Assembly: GCA_965203435.1 (NCBI GenBank)
Contig: CBDBCU010000008.1
Coordinates: forward strand, 434,001 to 498,000
Direction of reading: 5' to 3'
DNA length: 64,000 nucleotides
Origin: CBDBCU01 sp965203435
GTDB taxonomy: Bacteria > Chloroflexota > Dehalococcoidia > Lucifugimonadales > UBA3495
The translations under genes were made by a program, and so were the position numbers. Within the stretch, counting starts at the first letter, position 1. Each line of letters opens with the position of its first letter. Under the pieces are notes generated by a model that was not told the DNA's origin, did no database searches, and saw only the letters and a program-made list of their open reading frames with translations. This document shows positions 1-7,823 of the stretch, piece after piece.

Positions 1-45
1 CGTCCGCGTTATCTTTGGAGCTTAAGGGGGGCGCCGGAGGTGGAT

Positions 46-672
46 ATGCCGCAATCACCACCCGCGCCCTTCCCTTCCGACCCGGCCCGGGACGCCGCTA
101 TCCTGGGCCAAGCCCTGCAAGGGGAATGGCCGGCGGTCAAACCGGCGGCCGGCCCGGCCCTGTTGCTGCTCTGCGGCCTGCCGGGCAGCGGCAAATCCTA
201 TTTCGCCGCCGCCTTGGCGCAACGGATTCCCCTGGCAATCCTCAGCAGCGATCGGCTCCGCAAGATTTTGATCCCCCGGCCGCGCTATAGCCGGGGGGAA
301 CATCGCCGGGTGTTCGCCGCCGCCCATTTGCTCTTGGCGCAACTGCTGGCCGCCGGCTATGCCGTGGTCTTTGACGCCACGAACCGCACGGAACGGGCGC
401 GGCAGCCCTTGTACGAATTGGCAGAGCGGGCCGGAGCGCCGCTGCTAATCGTAGAGTTCACCGCCCCGGAGGAAGTAATCCGGCAGCGCCTGGCGCGGCG
501 GGCTGATGGGACGGACACCGCCGGCTATCAGGACTATTCCGATGCCGACTGGCGGATTTACTGCCAGATGCGGGCCGGCGGCGATCCCATCGACCGCCCC
601 CATTACCGGGTGGATTCCTCTCGGGATATTGGGCCGGTACTGGCGGAAATCGCCGGGCGGCTGGGCGGCTAG
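46..672 (+). CDS. AAA-type P-loop kinase / zeta-like ATP-binding protein
   Basis: A 208-residue cytoplasmic protein of the small P-loop kinase type that phosphorylates or transfers phosphate to an unidentified small molecule, nucleotide or RNA. The Walker A motif GLPGSGKS lies at residues 44-51, followed by SSDRLRK (a D for Mg/substrate), the VVFDATN strand typical of polynucleotide-kinase-like and YjjK-like P-loop kinases, and an R-rich lid (RQRLARRADG). The start is the ATG five bases after GGAGG; a GTG six bases further upstream overlaps that ribosome binding site and is less likely. The gene stands alone and converges on a small membrane protein, sharing the CTAG at the stop. Substrate unknown; family call fairly secure. 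Confidence 0.75.
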   Translation: MPQSPPAPFPSDPARDAAILGQALQGEWPAVKPAAGPALLLLCGLPGSGKSYFAAALAQRIPLAILSSDRLRKILIPRPRYSRGEHRRVFAAAHLLLAQLLAAGYAVVFDATNRTERARQPLYELAERAGAPLLIVEFTAPEEVIRQRLARRADGTDTAGYQDYSDADWRIYCQMRAGGDPIDRPHYRVDSSRDIGPVLAEIAGRLGG

Positions 673-854
673 CCGCCGAACAGGTTGGGGACGAAAGGCA
701 CATTGAAAACGCCGAACAGCCCCAGGGCCACGGCGATAATCACGATCCACACCGCGCAGCCCACGGCGAGCATACAGCCCCGGCCGGCGGCAAACAGGGG
801 GGCGAAAATTACGCTGAACAGGGCGCGGAAAGGGGAAAGCAGGCAGCCAATCAT
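669..854 (-). CDS. Small membrane protein, unknown
   Basis: A 61-residue hydrophobic protein with two likely membrane segments (about residues 5-25 and 28-50, the second rich in V/I/A) and a short tail ending NLFGG. ATG is preceded by GGGAG at suitable distance. Its stop codon overlaps the stop of the convergent kinase gene. No family recognised; coding status rests on the ribosome binding site, the clean hydrophobic pattern and fit between neighbours. Confidence 0.5.
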   Translation of the reverse strand: MIGCLLSPFRALFSVIFAPLFAAGRGCMLAVGCAVWIVIIAVALGLFGVFNVPFVPNLFGG

Positions 855-878
855 TTTGTTATCGCTCCCGATAAGTCG

Positions 879-1124
879 TTACCCGGTTTGTTGGGCATCA
901 TCCCGCAGAATGGACTCCAGAATTTCCGGGGTCAAGCCGTTGGCGGCGGCCTCAGCCGCCAGTTCGTCCATTACTTCGCCCAGTGGCCGGACGGGCAACT
1001 GGAAAAGTTCTTGCAGTTGCAAGCCCAGCAGCAGTTGGATTTTCTCCTGCCGCTCTCCCGTTGCGGCGGCGTAGGCGGCGGCCGCCGCCGCGGGTACTTC
1101 AATGGTGATGGGGGCGGTTTCCAT
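879..1124 (-). CDS. Conserved hypothetical, antitoxin-like helical protein
   Basis: An 81-residue, acidic, mostly helical protein. It opens with METAPITIEVPAAAAAAY, a strand followed by an alanine-rich helix, which resembles the N-terminus of small DNA-binding or antitoxin-like proteins common in cyanobacteria and Chloroflexota, and ends with a helix rich in E and L. GGAGG lies seven bases before the ATG. No PIN or RelE partner lies next to it, so if it is an antitoxin it is an orphan. The assignment is by general resemblance only. Confidence 0.5.
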   Translation of the reverse strand: METAPITIEVPAAAAAAYAAATGERQEKIQLLLGLQLQELFQLPVRPLGEVMDELAAEAAANGLTPEILESILRDDAQQTG

Positions 1125-1285
1125 TGCAATCCTCCCGTCCCGCCGGATGTTGCCATTATACCGGGTTTAACCGGCCTTTGCCAGCACCGGGCCAGGGAAT
1201 ATAGAGTACAACCCGCCTTGCCGTCATACCCGCCACCCGCTACCGTCCGTCTAGTCCCCCTTGCCGTCCTTCCCGGCCGCCCTCT

Positions 1286-1386
1286 ACCGTCATTCCCGCG
1301 TAAGCGGGAATCCCGAACGGTACTGAAAAGACCCGCCCTTTGCCGCCCAACCGCCGCCGGATTCCCGCTTACGCGGGAATGACGGT
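1286..1386. repeat. ~100-bp inverted-repeat element, spacer type A
   Basis: Arms ACCGTCATTCCCGCG...CGCGGGAATGACGGT, each containing the inner palindrome TTCCCGCGTAAGCGGGAA, flank a spacer starting GGTACTGAAAAGAC. First of about 19 copies of near-constant length. It fills most of the gap 1125-1486; the rest of that gap shows only diverged arm fragments. Confidence 0.9.
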
Positions 1387-1486
1387 AGGGGGACGCGGGA
1401 AGGACGGTTTCCTGTTGCTGCCAATTTATGTTATCATCTTGCCCTTGGAAAATATACCCTACCGAGGCAAGCGGAGGCAGGAAACT

Positions 1487-2329
1487 ATGGAAGTGGGCAT
1501 TTTTATGGCCTTGTCCAGCCAGGCGCTGGATGTGGCGGATTTGGCACGGCAGGCGGAGGCGGTGGGCTTTGAGTCCCTGTGGCTGCCGGAACATCCCGTA
1601 ATGCCGGTGCATTCCAACAGCCGCTATCACGGCAGCCCGGACGGCTCCATTCCGGAGTATATGTCCGACCTGGTCGACCCCTATATGGCCCTGGCCCGGG
1701 CCGCCGCCGTTACCCGCAACCTCAAGCTGGGCACCAGCATTTCCCTGATCCCGGAACGCAATCCCCTGCTGACGGCCAAGGTCATATCCACCCTGGATTT
1801 GCACTCCGGCGGGCGGTTTATCCTGGGCGTGGGGGCCGGCTGGCTGCGGGAGGAAACGGAAATTATGGGCGGCGATTTTGACCACCGCTGGACGCAGACC
1901 CGGGAATCCATCCTGGTGATGAAGGAGCTGTGGACGAAAGGGGAGGCCGAGTTTCACGGCCAATACTTTGACTTTCCGCCGGTCAAATGCTATCCCCAGC
2001 CGGTACAAAAGCCGCATCCGCCGGTATTCCTGGGCGGCAATGCCAAGAATGTGTTCCGCCGGGTCGTGGGCTGGGCCGATGGCTGGCTGCCGGCCGGGCC
2101 GACGGTGGAACAGATAAAAGCCGGGCGGGCGACGCTGGATGAATTGGCGGAAACCGCCGGCCGGGATCCGGCCTCGATTCAAATAACCGCCTTTGCCGTC
2201 CCCGCCGACCGGGAGCAGTTGCAGCAGTACGCAGCCGCCGGGGCCAACCGGGCCATAGTAATGCTGCCGGACAGCAAAGACCCGGCCGCCTTGCAGGAAT
2301 TGGAGCGGATTGGCAAGGCGGCGCTGTAG
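1487..2329 (+). CDS. LLM-class F420-dependent oxidoreductase (TIGR03619-like)
   Basis: A 280-residue soluble TIM-barrel oxidoreductase of the luciferase-like monooxygenase superfamily, probably using coenzyme F420. Typical landmarks are the N-terminal strand VGIFM, FESLWLPEHPVMP, KLGTSISLIPERNPLLTAK, the GGRFILGVGAGWLREE segment near residue 110, and PQPVQKPHPPVFLGG. Start is the ATG with GGAGG ten bases upstream; an in-frame upstream ATG lies inside the repeat element and is not the real start. Monocistronic. Substrate cannot be deduced. The family is abundant in Chloroflexota and Actinobacteria. Confidence 0.88.
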   Translation: MEVGIFMALSSQALDVADLARQAEAVGFESLWLPEHPVMPVHSNSRYHGSPDGSIPEYMSDLVDPYMALARAAAVTRNLKLGTSISLIPERNPLLTAKVISTLDLHSGGRFILGVGAGWLREETEIMGGDFDHRWTQTRESILVMKELWTKGEAEFHGQYFDFPPVKCYPQPVQKPHPPVFLGGNAKNVFRRVVGWADGWLPAGPTVEQIKAGRATLDELAETAGRDPASIQITAFAVPADREQLQQYAAAGANRAIVMLPDSKDPAALQELERIGKAAL

Positions 2330-2377
2330 GGGGATTGGCGGCGGCTTGCATCCCGCAACCGTCATTGCCCGCCCCCT

Positions 2378-2479
2378 ACCGTCATTCCCGCGTAAGCGGG
2401 AATCCGGCGGTTGCTTGACAAGGATGCCACATTATAAGGCAGCGCCGTTCGGGATTCCCGCTTACGCGGGAATGACGGT
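2378..2479. repeat. ~100-bp inverted-repeat element, spacer type B (reverse)
   Basis: Same arms as at 1286; the spacer contains TTATAAGGCAG, the reverse complement of the type B spacer. A solitary arm follows at 2543-2570, just before the ribosome binding site of the next gene. Confidence 0.9.
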
Positions 2480-2621
2480 AGGGTGGACGGGAAGGACGGT
2501 AGAGAGGCGGCGGGAATGACGGTAATAGGGCCTGGTTATCCGGGATTCCCGCTTACGCGGGAATGACGGTTGCGGGGCGGGAAGGACGATAGGAAAGCCG
2601 GGTTATTTCAGGAGGGCATTT

Positions 2622-4991
2622 ATGACTACCACCTATGCCACTATCGGCCAGCCCGTAGTGCGCGGCGAGGGCGCGGACAAGGTTTCGGGCCAGGCGGTTT
2701 ATGCCGCCGATATAACTTTGCCGGGAATGCTTTGGGGACAGGTTCTGCGGAGTCCCTTTCCCCACGCCCGCATCGTCCGCATTGACACCCGCCGGGCTCG
2801 GGAATTGCCCGGCGTCCACGCCGTTTTGACCGGCCGGGATCTGCCCGACCGCCGGGTAGGCCGCCTGTTGCGGGATTGCCCGGTCTTGGCCCGGGACAAG
2901 GTTCTGTTCATCGGCGAAAAGGTGGCCGCCGTCGCCGCCGAAAGCCCGGACCTCGCCGAGGAGGCCCTGCTGCTAATCGATGTGGAATACGCCGAACTGC
3001 CGGCGGTCTTTGACCCGGCCGAGGCAATGACCGCGGCGGCCCCAACCCTGCACGAAAACCTGGCCGCCTATCCCGGCCTGCCTAAACCGATGTCCCCGGT
3101 CAACAATGTCTTTGCCCACAATGTCTGGCGCAAGGGCGACCTTGACCAGGGCTTTGCCGAATCCGACCTGATTTTTGAGCATACTTTTGAGACCCAGCTG
3201 ATGCACCAGGCTTATCTGGAACCCCATGCCTGCGTGGTGGATATTGACGCCGCCGGCCGGGTGCAGGTCTGGGCCAACAACAAAGGCCCCTTTATGCTGC
3301 GGGAGCAGTTGGCCGCCGTGTGGGATTTGCCCAAAGAGCAAATCCGCATTAACCCGTGCAGCATTGGCGGCGATTTCGGCGGCAAGGGGTCTTTTATGGA
3401 TGTGCCGCTGGCCTACTATCTGGCCCAAGCCGCCGGCCGGCCGGTCAAGATGGTGATGGATTACATTCAGGAGCTGATGGCCGGCAATCCCCGCCATCCC
3501 GGCGTCATCACCCTGAAAACCGGGCTGAAAAGGGATGGGCGCATTTGGGCGCGGCAGGCCGAAACCGTCTTTAACAGCGGGGCTTACGGCGCTTTCAAGC
3601 CGCGGGTGCATCTGCGCGGCGCCGACCACAGCGGCGGCCCCTACCGCATCCCGAATGTCCGCATTGACAGCTTTATGGTCTATACCAACAATGTTCCCTG
3701 CGGCCACATGAGGGCCCCGGCCAAACCCCAGGTGACTTTCGCCGTGGAAGCCCACATGGATTTGCTGGCCCGGGAGCTGGGGATGGATCCGTACGAGTTT
3801 CGGATGCTGAACATCCTGCAAGAGGGCGACACTAACCCGGTGGGCGAGGAATGGCTTAACATCCGGGCTGGCGATGCCCTGCGGACGGCGGCGGAAACCA
3901 TCGGCTGGGCTAAGCCCCAGGCCCAGGCTTGGACCGGCCGGGGCTTGGCTATATCCGACCAGCCGCCGGGTTCCGGCCAATCGGCGGCGACCATTGCCAT
4001 GGACGCCGCCGGCCAAGCCACCCTGCGGCTGTCTTTGTGGGACACCGGCACCGGGGCCCACACCGTCCTGCGCCAGATTGTGGCGGAAACGCTGACCATC
4101 CCGGTCGATGATGTGGGCGTGGTCATTCAGGATACCGACGCGGTGGATTTTGAATCCGGCCCCGGCGGCAGCCGGGTTACTTACACCACCGGCCAGTCCA
4201 CCCTGGGCGCGGCCGCGGAACTGCGGGAAAAGCTGACCGTGCTGGCCGCCGAATACACCGGCGGCGCGGCCGATGCCCTTACCTTGCAGAATGGGCGGTT
4301 TATTCCGGCCGCCACTCCCTCCGCTCATCCTGAACTTGTTGAAGGACGGGGCGCAGCCGGCCATCCCGCCCATCCTGAATCCGCCGCCCCCTCCGCTCAT
4401 CCCGCACCTACCACCCCATCCGCTCATCCTGAACTTGTTGAAGGAGGGCCGGGCATATCCCTAAAGGAAGTGGCGGCCCGGGCCGTAGCCGCCCAGGGCG
4501 AACCCTTGACCGGCCATAAAACCTACACCGCGCCGCCCTCGGAATATACCGCCTATTGCGCCCAGGCCGCCGAAGTGGAAGTCGATCCGGAAACCGGCCA
4601 GGTAACGGTCCGCAAGATAGTAACCGCCCACGATGTGGGGACGGTGCTGAACCCTATGACCCACCAGGGGCAGATTGAGGGCGGCGTTATCCAGGGCTTG
4701 GGCTATGCCCTGATGGAGGAAATGGAAACGGCGGCGGGGCAAATCAGCACCCTCAGCCTGGGGGACTACAAAATCCCCACCATCAAAGACATCCCGGAAC
4801 TGGTAACGGTGCTGCTGGAGCCGGCCGGCGGCCCGGCCCCGTTCCAGAGCAAGGGCATTGGGGAAAGCAGCAATACGCCGGTAGCGGCCGCCATTGCCAA
4901 CGCCGTCTCCGACGCTATCGGCGGCCGCCCCCTGACCCGCCTGCCCCTAACGGCCGAGCGGGTCCTGGCGGCGCTGCGGGGGCAGGAATAA
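2622..4991 (+). CDS. Molybdenum hydroxylase large subunit (xanthine dehydrogenase/CoxL family) with in-frame repeat insertion
   Basis: A 789-residue molybdopterin-binding subunit that would hydroxylate an aldehyde, purine or similar compound using Mo-pterin. Seen: the substrate/Mo domain motif GGDFGGKG near residue 250, MRAPAKPQ near 365, the ESGPGGSR loop near 510, and the C-terminal GIGE (about 744-747) whose glutamate is the family's catalytic base. GGAGG stands six bases before the ATG. Unusually, no FAD or 2Fe-2S subunit gene is adjacent, so partners must be encoded elsewhere. Residues about 565-610 (bases 4315-4452) are a proline/alanine/histidine-rich insert containing SAHPELVEG twice; this is the translation of an interspersed DNA repeat that has entered the frame without breaking it. 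Confidence 0.9.
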   Translation: MTTTYATIGQPVVRGEGADKVSGQAVYAADITLPGMLWGQVLRSPFPHARIVRIDTRRARELPGVHAVLTGRDLPDRRVGRLLRDCPVLARDKVLFIGEKVAAVAAESPDLAEEALLLIDVEYAELPAVFDPAEAMTAAAPTLHENLAAYPGLPKPMSPVNNVFAHNVWRKGDLDQGFAESDLIFEHTFETQLMHQAYLEPHACVVDIDAAGRVQVWANNKGPFMLREQLAAVWDLPKEQIRINPCSIGGDFGGKGSFMDVPLAYYLAQAAGRPVKMVMDYIQELMAGNPRHPGVITLKTGLKRDGRIWARQAETVFNSGAYGAFKPRVHLRGADHSGGPYRIPNVRIDSFMVYTNNVPCGHMRAPAKPQVTFAVEAHMDLLARELGMDPYEFRMLNILQEGDTNPVGEEWLNIRAGDALRTAAETIGWAKPQAQAWTGRGLAISDQPPGSGQSAATIAMDAAGQATLRLSLWDTGTGAHTVLRQIVAETLTIPVDDVGVVIQDTDAVDFESGPGGSRVTYTTGQSTLGAAAELREKLTVLAAEYTGGAADALTLQNGRFIPAATPSAHPELVEGRGAAGHPAHPESAAPSAHPAPTTPSAHPELVEGGPGISLKEVAARAVAAQGEPLTGHKTYTAPPSEYTAYCAQAAEVEVDPETGQVTVRKIVTAHDVGTVLNPMTHQGQIEGGVIQGLGYALMEEMETAAGQISTLSLGDYKIPTIKDIPELVTVLLEPAGGPAPFQSKGIGESSNTPVAAAIANAVSDAIGGRPLTRLPLTAERVLAALRGQE
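4317..4452. repeat. TCATCCTGAACTTGTTGAAGG repeat pair inside a CDS
   Basis: Two copies of the CTCATCCTGAACTTGTTG family (4322-4345 and 4425-4447), with degenerate CATCCTGAATCC-like pieces between, lie in frame in the molybdenum hydroxylase gene and encode SAHPELVEG. The same repeat is otherwise intergenic in this window. Confidence 0.9.
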
Positions 4992-5022
4992 GGCCAGGGA
5001 TTTGCGTAAGGGGGGCAAGGCT

Positions 5023-6426
5023 ATGCACTTGGTACGGATGAATTTCGGCGGAGTGCCGCCGCTGACGCAGCCGGTCGCGTTCCGGTTTGACGAACAGGTC
5101 AATGTGTTCGTCGGCCCCAACGCCTCCGGGAAAAGCGTCCTGCTGAAACTGCTGGCCGACAACATCACCAGTCCGAAGGACGACAGCAAACGGCTGATTC
5201 CCCGCGGTCGGGAATACACCGGGATGCAGCTGATCCTCGAGAACGATCCCTACGAAATCGTGGACGACGACCAGCCCCAATATCTGCCGCCTAACTTTGT
5301 GGCGGCCAGTGATGATTGGCCGGTCTATGGGCCGGAAAAGAACCGGGAGGGGCCAAAACCGCCGGTAGTTTATGTCGGCGCGGTTCGCGAGGGTTTGCCC
5401 GGCATATTCGACCAGCCTGATCCGGACGCTTTTGGCGCGACGGCGGCCGATGCTTTAGAGGGGCCGTTCAGTGGCTCCCGTACTATGGCCGCCGACCGCC
5501 TGTTGGGAAAGGAACTTTGGAGTGCTGACTCTGAGGACTTGCCGCGTTATGCGCGGGTTACGCTGATTGAGGCTATCCGGTTGGCGGACGCTTGCAGTCA
5601 GCAAATTTGCGCCGAAGTGATTCGGGACGCGCGGTCGCATAATTACATACCCGGCTGGGATGTGCGCGGCTATTTGAATCATCCCCATCCCAACCTTGAT
5701 CGCATCCCCATCCTACCCTCGATGGGGATTGACACCACGGACATCCGCAAGTTTGACCACTTGCCCTATGACGAGGAGCCGTCCTATTCCGCGTACTCGG
5801 GGGATCCCGAATCTGTCCCCATTTACCTGGGCTATGCCAGTTCGGGGACGGCGGGGACTTTGCTCTGGATCCGCTGGCTGGCCCTGAAAATGTTTCATCA
5901 CTATGGCTTTGCCGAGGATTGGGCGCAGCGGTCGGCTATCCTGCTGATTGACGAAATCGAGAACCACCTGCACCCCACCTGGCAGCGGCGGGTGATTCCG
6001 GCTTTGCAAAAGCACTTTCCCAAGGTGCAGATTTTCGCCACTACCCACTCGCCCTTTGTGGTGGCCGGCCTCAAAAAGGGGCAGGTGCATCTGCTGCAGC
6101 GGGACGCTGAGGGCGTAGTGACGGCAACCACCAACGAGCGGGATGTGATCGGCTGGACGGCGGATGAAATCCTGCAAACCCTGATGGGGGTGGACGAGCC
6201 GACGGATCAGCTTACCATTGACCGGGCCGCCCGCCTGCGGCAGCTGCGCGGTCAGGAAACCTTGACGCCCGAGGAGGAATCGGAACTGAACGAACTGCGC
6301 CGCCAGGTAAATGCGAATTTGCTGGCCCGGGGCGGCGATTCGGACAGCGATCTGGAGGATTATGCCAGCTTGATGCGGCAAGTCCTGCTTGCCCGGCAGT
6401 CCGATTTGGCCCAGGAAGGGGATTAG
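5023..6426 (+). CDS. Septu-like ATPase (PtuA-type AAA/OLD-family ATPase)
   Basis: A 467-residue ABC/SMC-like ATPase. The Walker A motif GPNASGKS is at residues 31-38; a long insert follows; then a signature-like SSGTAGTLLWIRW, Walker B AILLIDEIENHLHP (aspartate about 310) and the H-loop ATTHSPFVV, the layout of AAA_21/OLD-type ATPases. The C-terminus (TADEILQTLMG, then a charged helical region) resembles PtuA proteins. An HNH nuclease gene of the PtuB type starts five bases after its stop. In Septu systems the ATPase assembles with the HNH protein and controls phage-triggered nuclease activity; that role here is inference. ATG 5023 is preferred over an upstream TTG at 5002. Confidence 0.75.
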   Translation: MHLVRMNFGGVPPLTQPVAFRFDEQVNVFVGPNASGKSVLLKLLADNITSPKDDSKRLIPRGREYTGMQLILENDPYEIVDDDQPQYLPPNFVAASDDWPVYGPEKNREGPKPPVVYVGAVREGLPGIFDQPDPDAFGATAADALEGPFSGSRTMAADRLLGKELWSADSEDLPRYARVTLIEAIRLADACSQQICAEVIRDARSHNYIPGWDVRGYLNHPHPNLDRIPILPSMGIDTTDIRKFDHLPYDEEPSYSAYSGDPESVPIYLGYASSGTAGTLLWIRWLALKMFHHYGFAEDWAQRSAILLIDEIENHLHPTWQRRVIPALQKHFPKVQIFATTHSPFVVAGLKKGQVHLLQRDAEGVVTATTNERDVIGWTADEILQTLMGVDEPTDQLTIDRAARLRQLRGQETLTPEEESELNELRRQVNANLLARGGDSDSDLEDYASLMRQVLLARQSDLAQEGD

Positions 6427-6431
6427 CCGGT

Positions 6432-7088
6432 ATGCGCTGGATTGACCGCGGCCCAGAGCCGGCTACCGTTGCCGACTATGCCCGGCAATTCACGCCGGGT
6501 TGGGTCAACTATTTCAAGAATTCGATTGGCGGCCGGCCGACGGATTCTTATTGGGGAGACTACCGGTCAACCTTAGGGGCGCGGAGCGGCGACATCTGCT
6601 GGTACTGCGAGCGGAATTGCGGCGCCGATGCCGCCGTAGGGTCTGCCGCGCCGACCATTGACCATTTTCGGCCCCTCAGCCGGTTTCCGCGGTTGGCTTA
6701 TGCCTGGTCGAACTGGGTTTTCAGTTGCCGCCGTTGCAATCAATTCAAAGGAGACGGCTGGCCGGAAACCGGGTACGTCGATCCTTGCGCCGCCGTTGTC
6801 GCAGAACGGCCGGAGCAGTATTTCGAGTTCGATGCCGGCGATATTATCCCCAAGAACGGACTGGCACCGGCCGAGCAGCGCAAAGCCTGGGCTACCATTG
6901 ACGACTTGCGGCTGAATAACCCGGTCCTCAAGGGCTATCGCGAGCGGAAATTGGCGCAATTCTGGAAGGAGTTTAAGGATCGCCCGGCGGCTGAAATCGC
7001 GGCACGGTTGGATGAGCCGGGGGAGTTTGTCGGGGTGTTTGGGCTGTTTGTGGAATATATGAGCAAGAGGGGGCGGAATCCCGGGTAA
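6432..7088 (+). CDS. Septu-like HNH endonuclease (PtuB-type, TIGR02646-like)
   Basis: A 218-residue HNH nuclease. Zinc and catalytic residues are visible: C56-x2-C59 (CWYCE), the catalytic D77-H78 in IDHFRP, N94 in WSNWVFSC and the second zinc pair C99-x2-C102 followed by N103 (CRRCNQFKGD). This CxYCE / DHFRPxS / CxxCNxxKGD pattern is that of PtuB and retron-associated HNH proteins. It is five bases downstream of the ATPase gene and surely co-transcribed. Predicted effector: DNA or RNA cleavage during phage infection. No reverse transcriptase or msr/msd-like sequence is seen beside the pair, so it is a stand-alone Septu-like arrangement and not a retron. Confidence 0.78.
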   Translation: MRWIDRGPEPATVADYARQFTPGWVNYFKNSIGGRPTDSYWGDYRSTLGARSGDICWYCERNCGADAAVGSAAPTIDHFRPLSRFPRLAYAWSNWVFSCRRCNQFKGDGWPETGYVDPCAAVVAERPEQYFEFDAGDIIPKNGLAPAEQRKAWATIDDLRLNNPVLKGYRERKLAQFWKEFKDRPAAEIAARLDEPGEFVGVFGLFVEYMSKRGRNPG

Positions 7089-7091
7089 TGT

Positions 7092-7120
7092 TTGACATAT
7101 TCCGGCCGGCGGTGTAAAGT
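7092..7120 (+). promoter_or_regulatory. Sigma70-type promoter for the VOC gene
   Basis: TTGACA, 17-base spacer, TAAAGT, ending 33 bases before the ATG. The -35 matches the consensus exactly. Confidence 0.65.
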
Positions 7121-7153
7121 AGCCTTATTCTACCTAAAAGGAGGAGCGCCGTT

Positions 7154-7639
7154 ATGCCGCAGACTACCGGCTTGGGCCATGTCGGCATCTTTGCCGACGA
7201 CTTTATGAAACAGCGGGACTTTTATTCCCGCGTCATCGGCCTGCAAATCGCCGATGAGAACCTGGAGCGGGGGATGTGCTTTATGTCCTCGGATCCGGTG
7301 TCCGAACACCACGAGTTCGTGGTGATGAAAGGCCGCCAGGCCGCCGCCGACACCAAGACCATCCAGCAGATTTCCTTTAAGGTGCCGACCATCCAGGATA
7401 TGCGGGACTATAAGGCCCGCCTGGAGGCGGAAAACATCACCATTGAGCGGATTGTCAGCCACGGCAACGCTTTCGGGATGTATTTCTTTGACCCGGAGGG
7501 CAATCGGGTGGAGCTTTACTACCGCACCGGCTTTCCCGTTCCCCAGCCCCACGGCGACGCCATCGACCTGGCGCGCTCCGATGCGGAACTGCTGGCCGAC
7601 GCCCGCCATCTGCTGATGACCAAGGAACCGGTCAAGTAA
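7154..7639 (+). CDS. VOC-family protein (glyoxalase/extradiol dioxygenase fold)
   Basis: A 161-residue single VOC module pair. Likely metal ligands are H9 (GLGHVGIF), H52 or H53 (EHHEFVV) and E120 (GNRVELYY), the two-histidine/one-glutamate set of extradiol ring-cleaving dioxygenases and related isomerases. AGGAGG lies upstream of the ATG and a good promoter precedes it. Substrate unknown; a catechol-type or 2-oxoacid substrate is possible. Monocistronic, downstream of the Septu-like pair but with its own promoter. Confidence 0.85.
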   Translation: MPQTTGLGHVGIFADDFMKQRDFYSRVIGLQIADENLERGMCFMSSDPVSEHHEFVVMKGRQAAADTKTIQQISFKVPTIQDMRDYKARLEAENITIERIVSHGNAFGMYFFDPEGNRVELYYRTGFPVPQPHGDAIDLARSDAELLADARHLLMTKEPVK

Positions 7640-7730
7640 GGGCCTGTCCCGGGATCCGTTCGGCTGTAAGGTACAAATCCGTTCACCTTGAGCGGGTTGC
7701 GGGGGCCTCCGGCAACCGGTTCGGGGCGGC

Positions 7731-7782
7731 CCTTCAACAAGTTCAGGGTGAGCGGAATCTTGAATTTCAGGGTGAGCGGAAT
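7731..7782. repeat. CTTCAACAAGTTCAGG repeat cluster
   Basis: One full and one partial copy of the CAAGTTCAGGGTGAGCGGAAT family in the gap before the hydrolase gene. Nothing else recognisable in 7640-7823. Confidence 0.8.
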
Positions 7783-7823
7783 CTTGGGATGCCCCCGCCA
7801 CTACCCCCCGGCCCGGTGCTGCG

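Noticed and set aside
971..2365. Long minus-strand ORF opposite the LLM gene
   Set aside because: High GC keeps antisense frames open; composition is H/G/P/R-rich without recognisable motifs, while the plus strand encodes a clear enzyme. The same applies to other long antisense frames (e.g. 2973-4427, 20349-22085, 55693-57537).
5023..7088. Retron (ATPase/HNH effector type)
   Set aside because: No reverse transcriptase ORF and no msr/msd-like structured region beside the pair.
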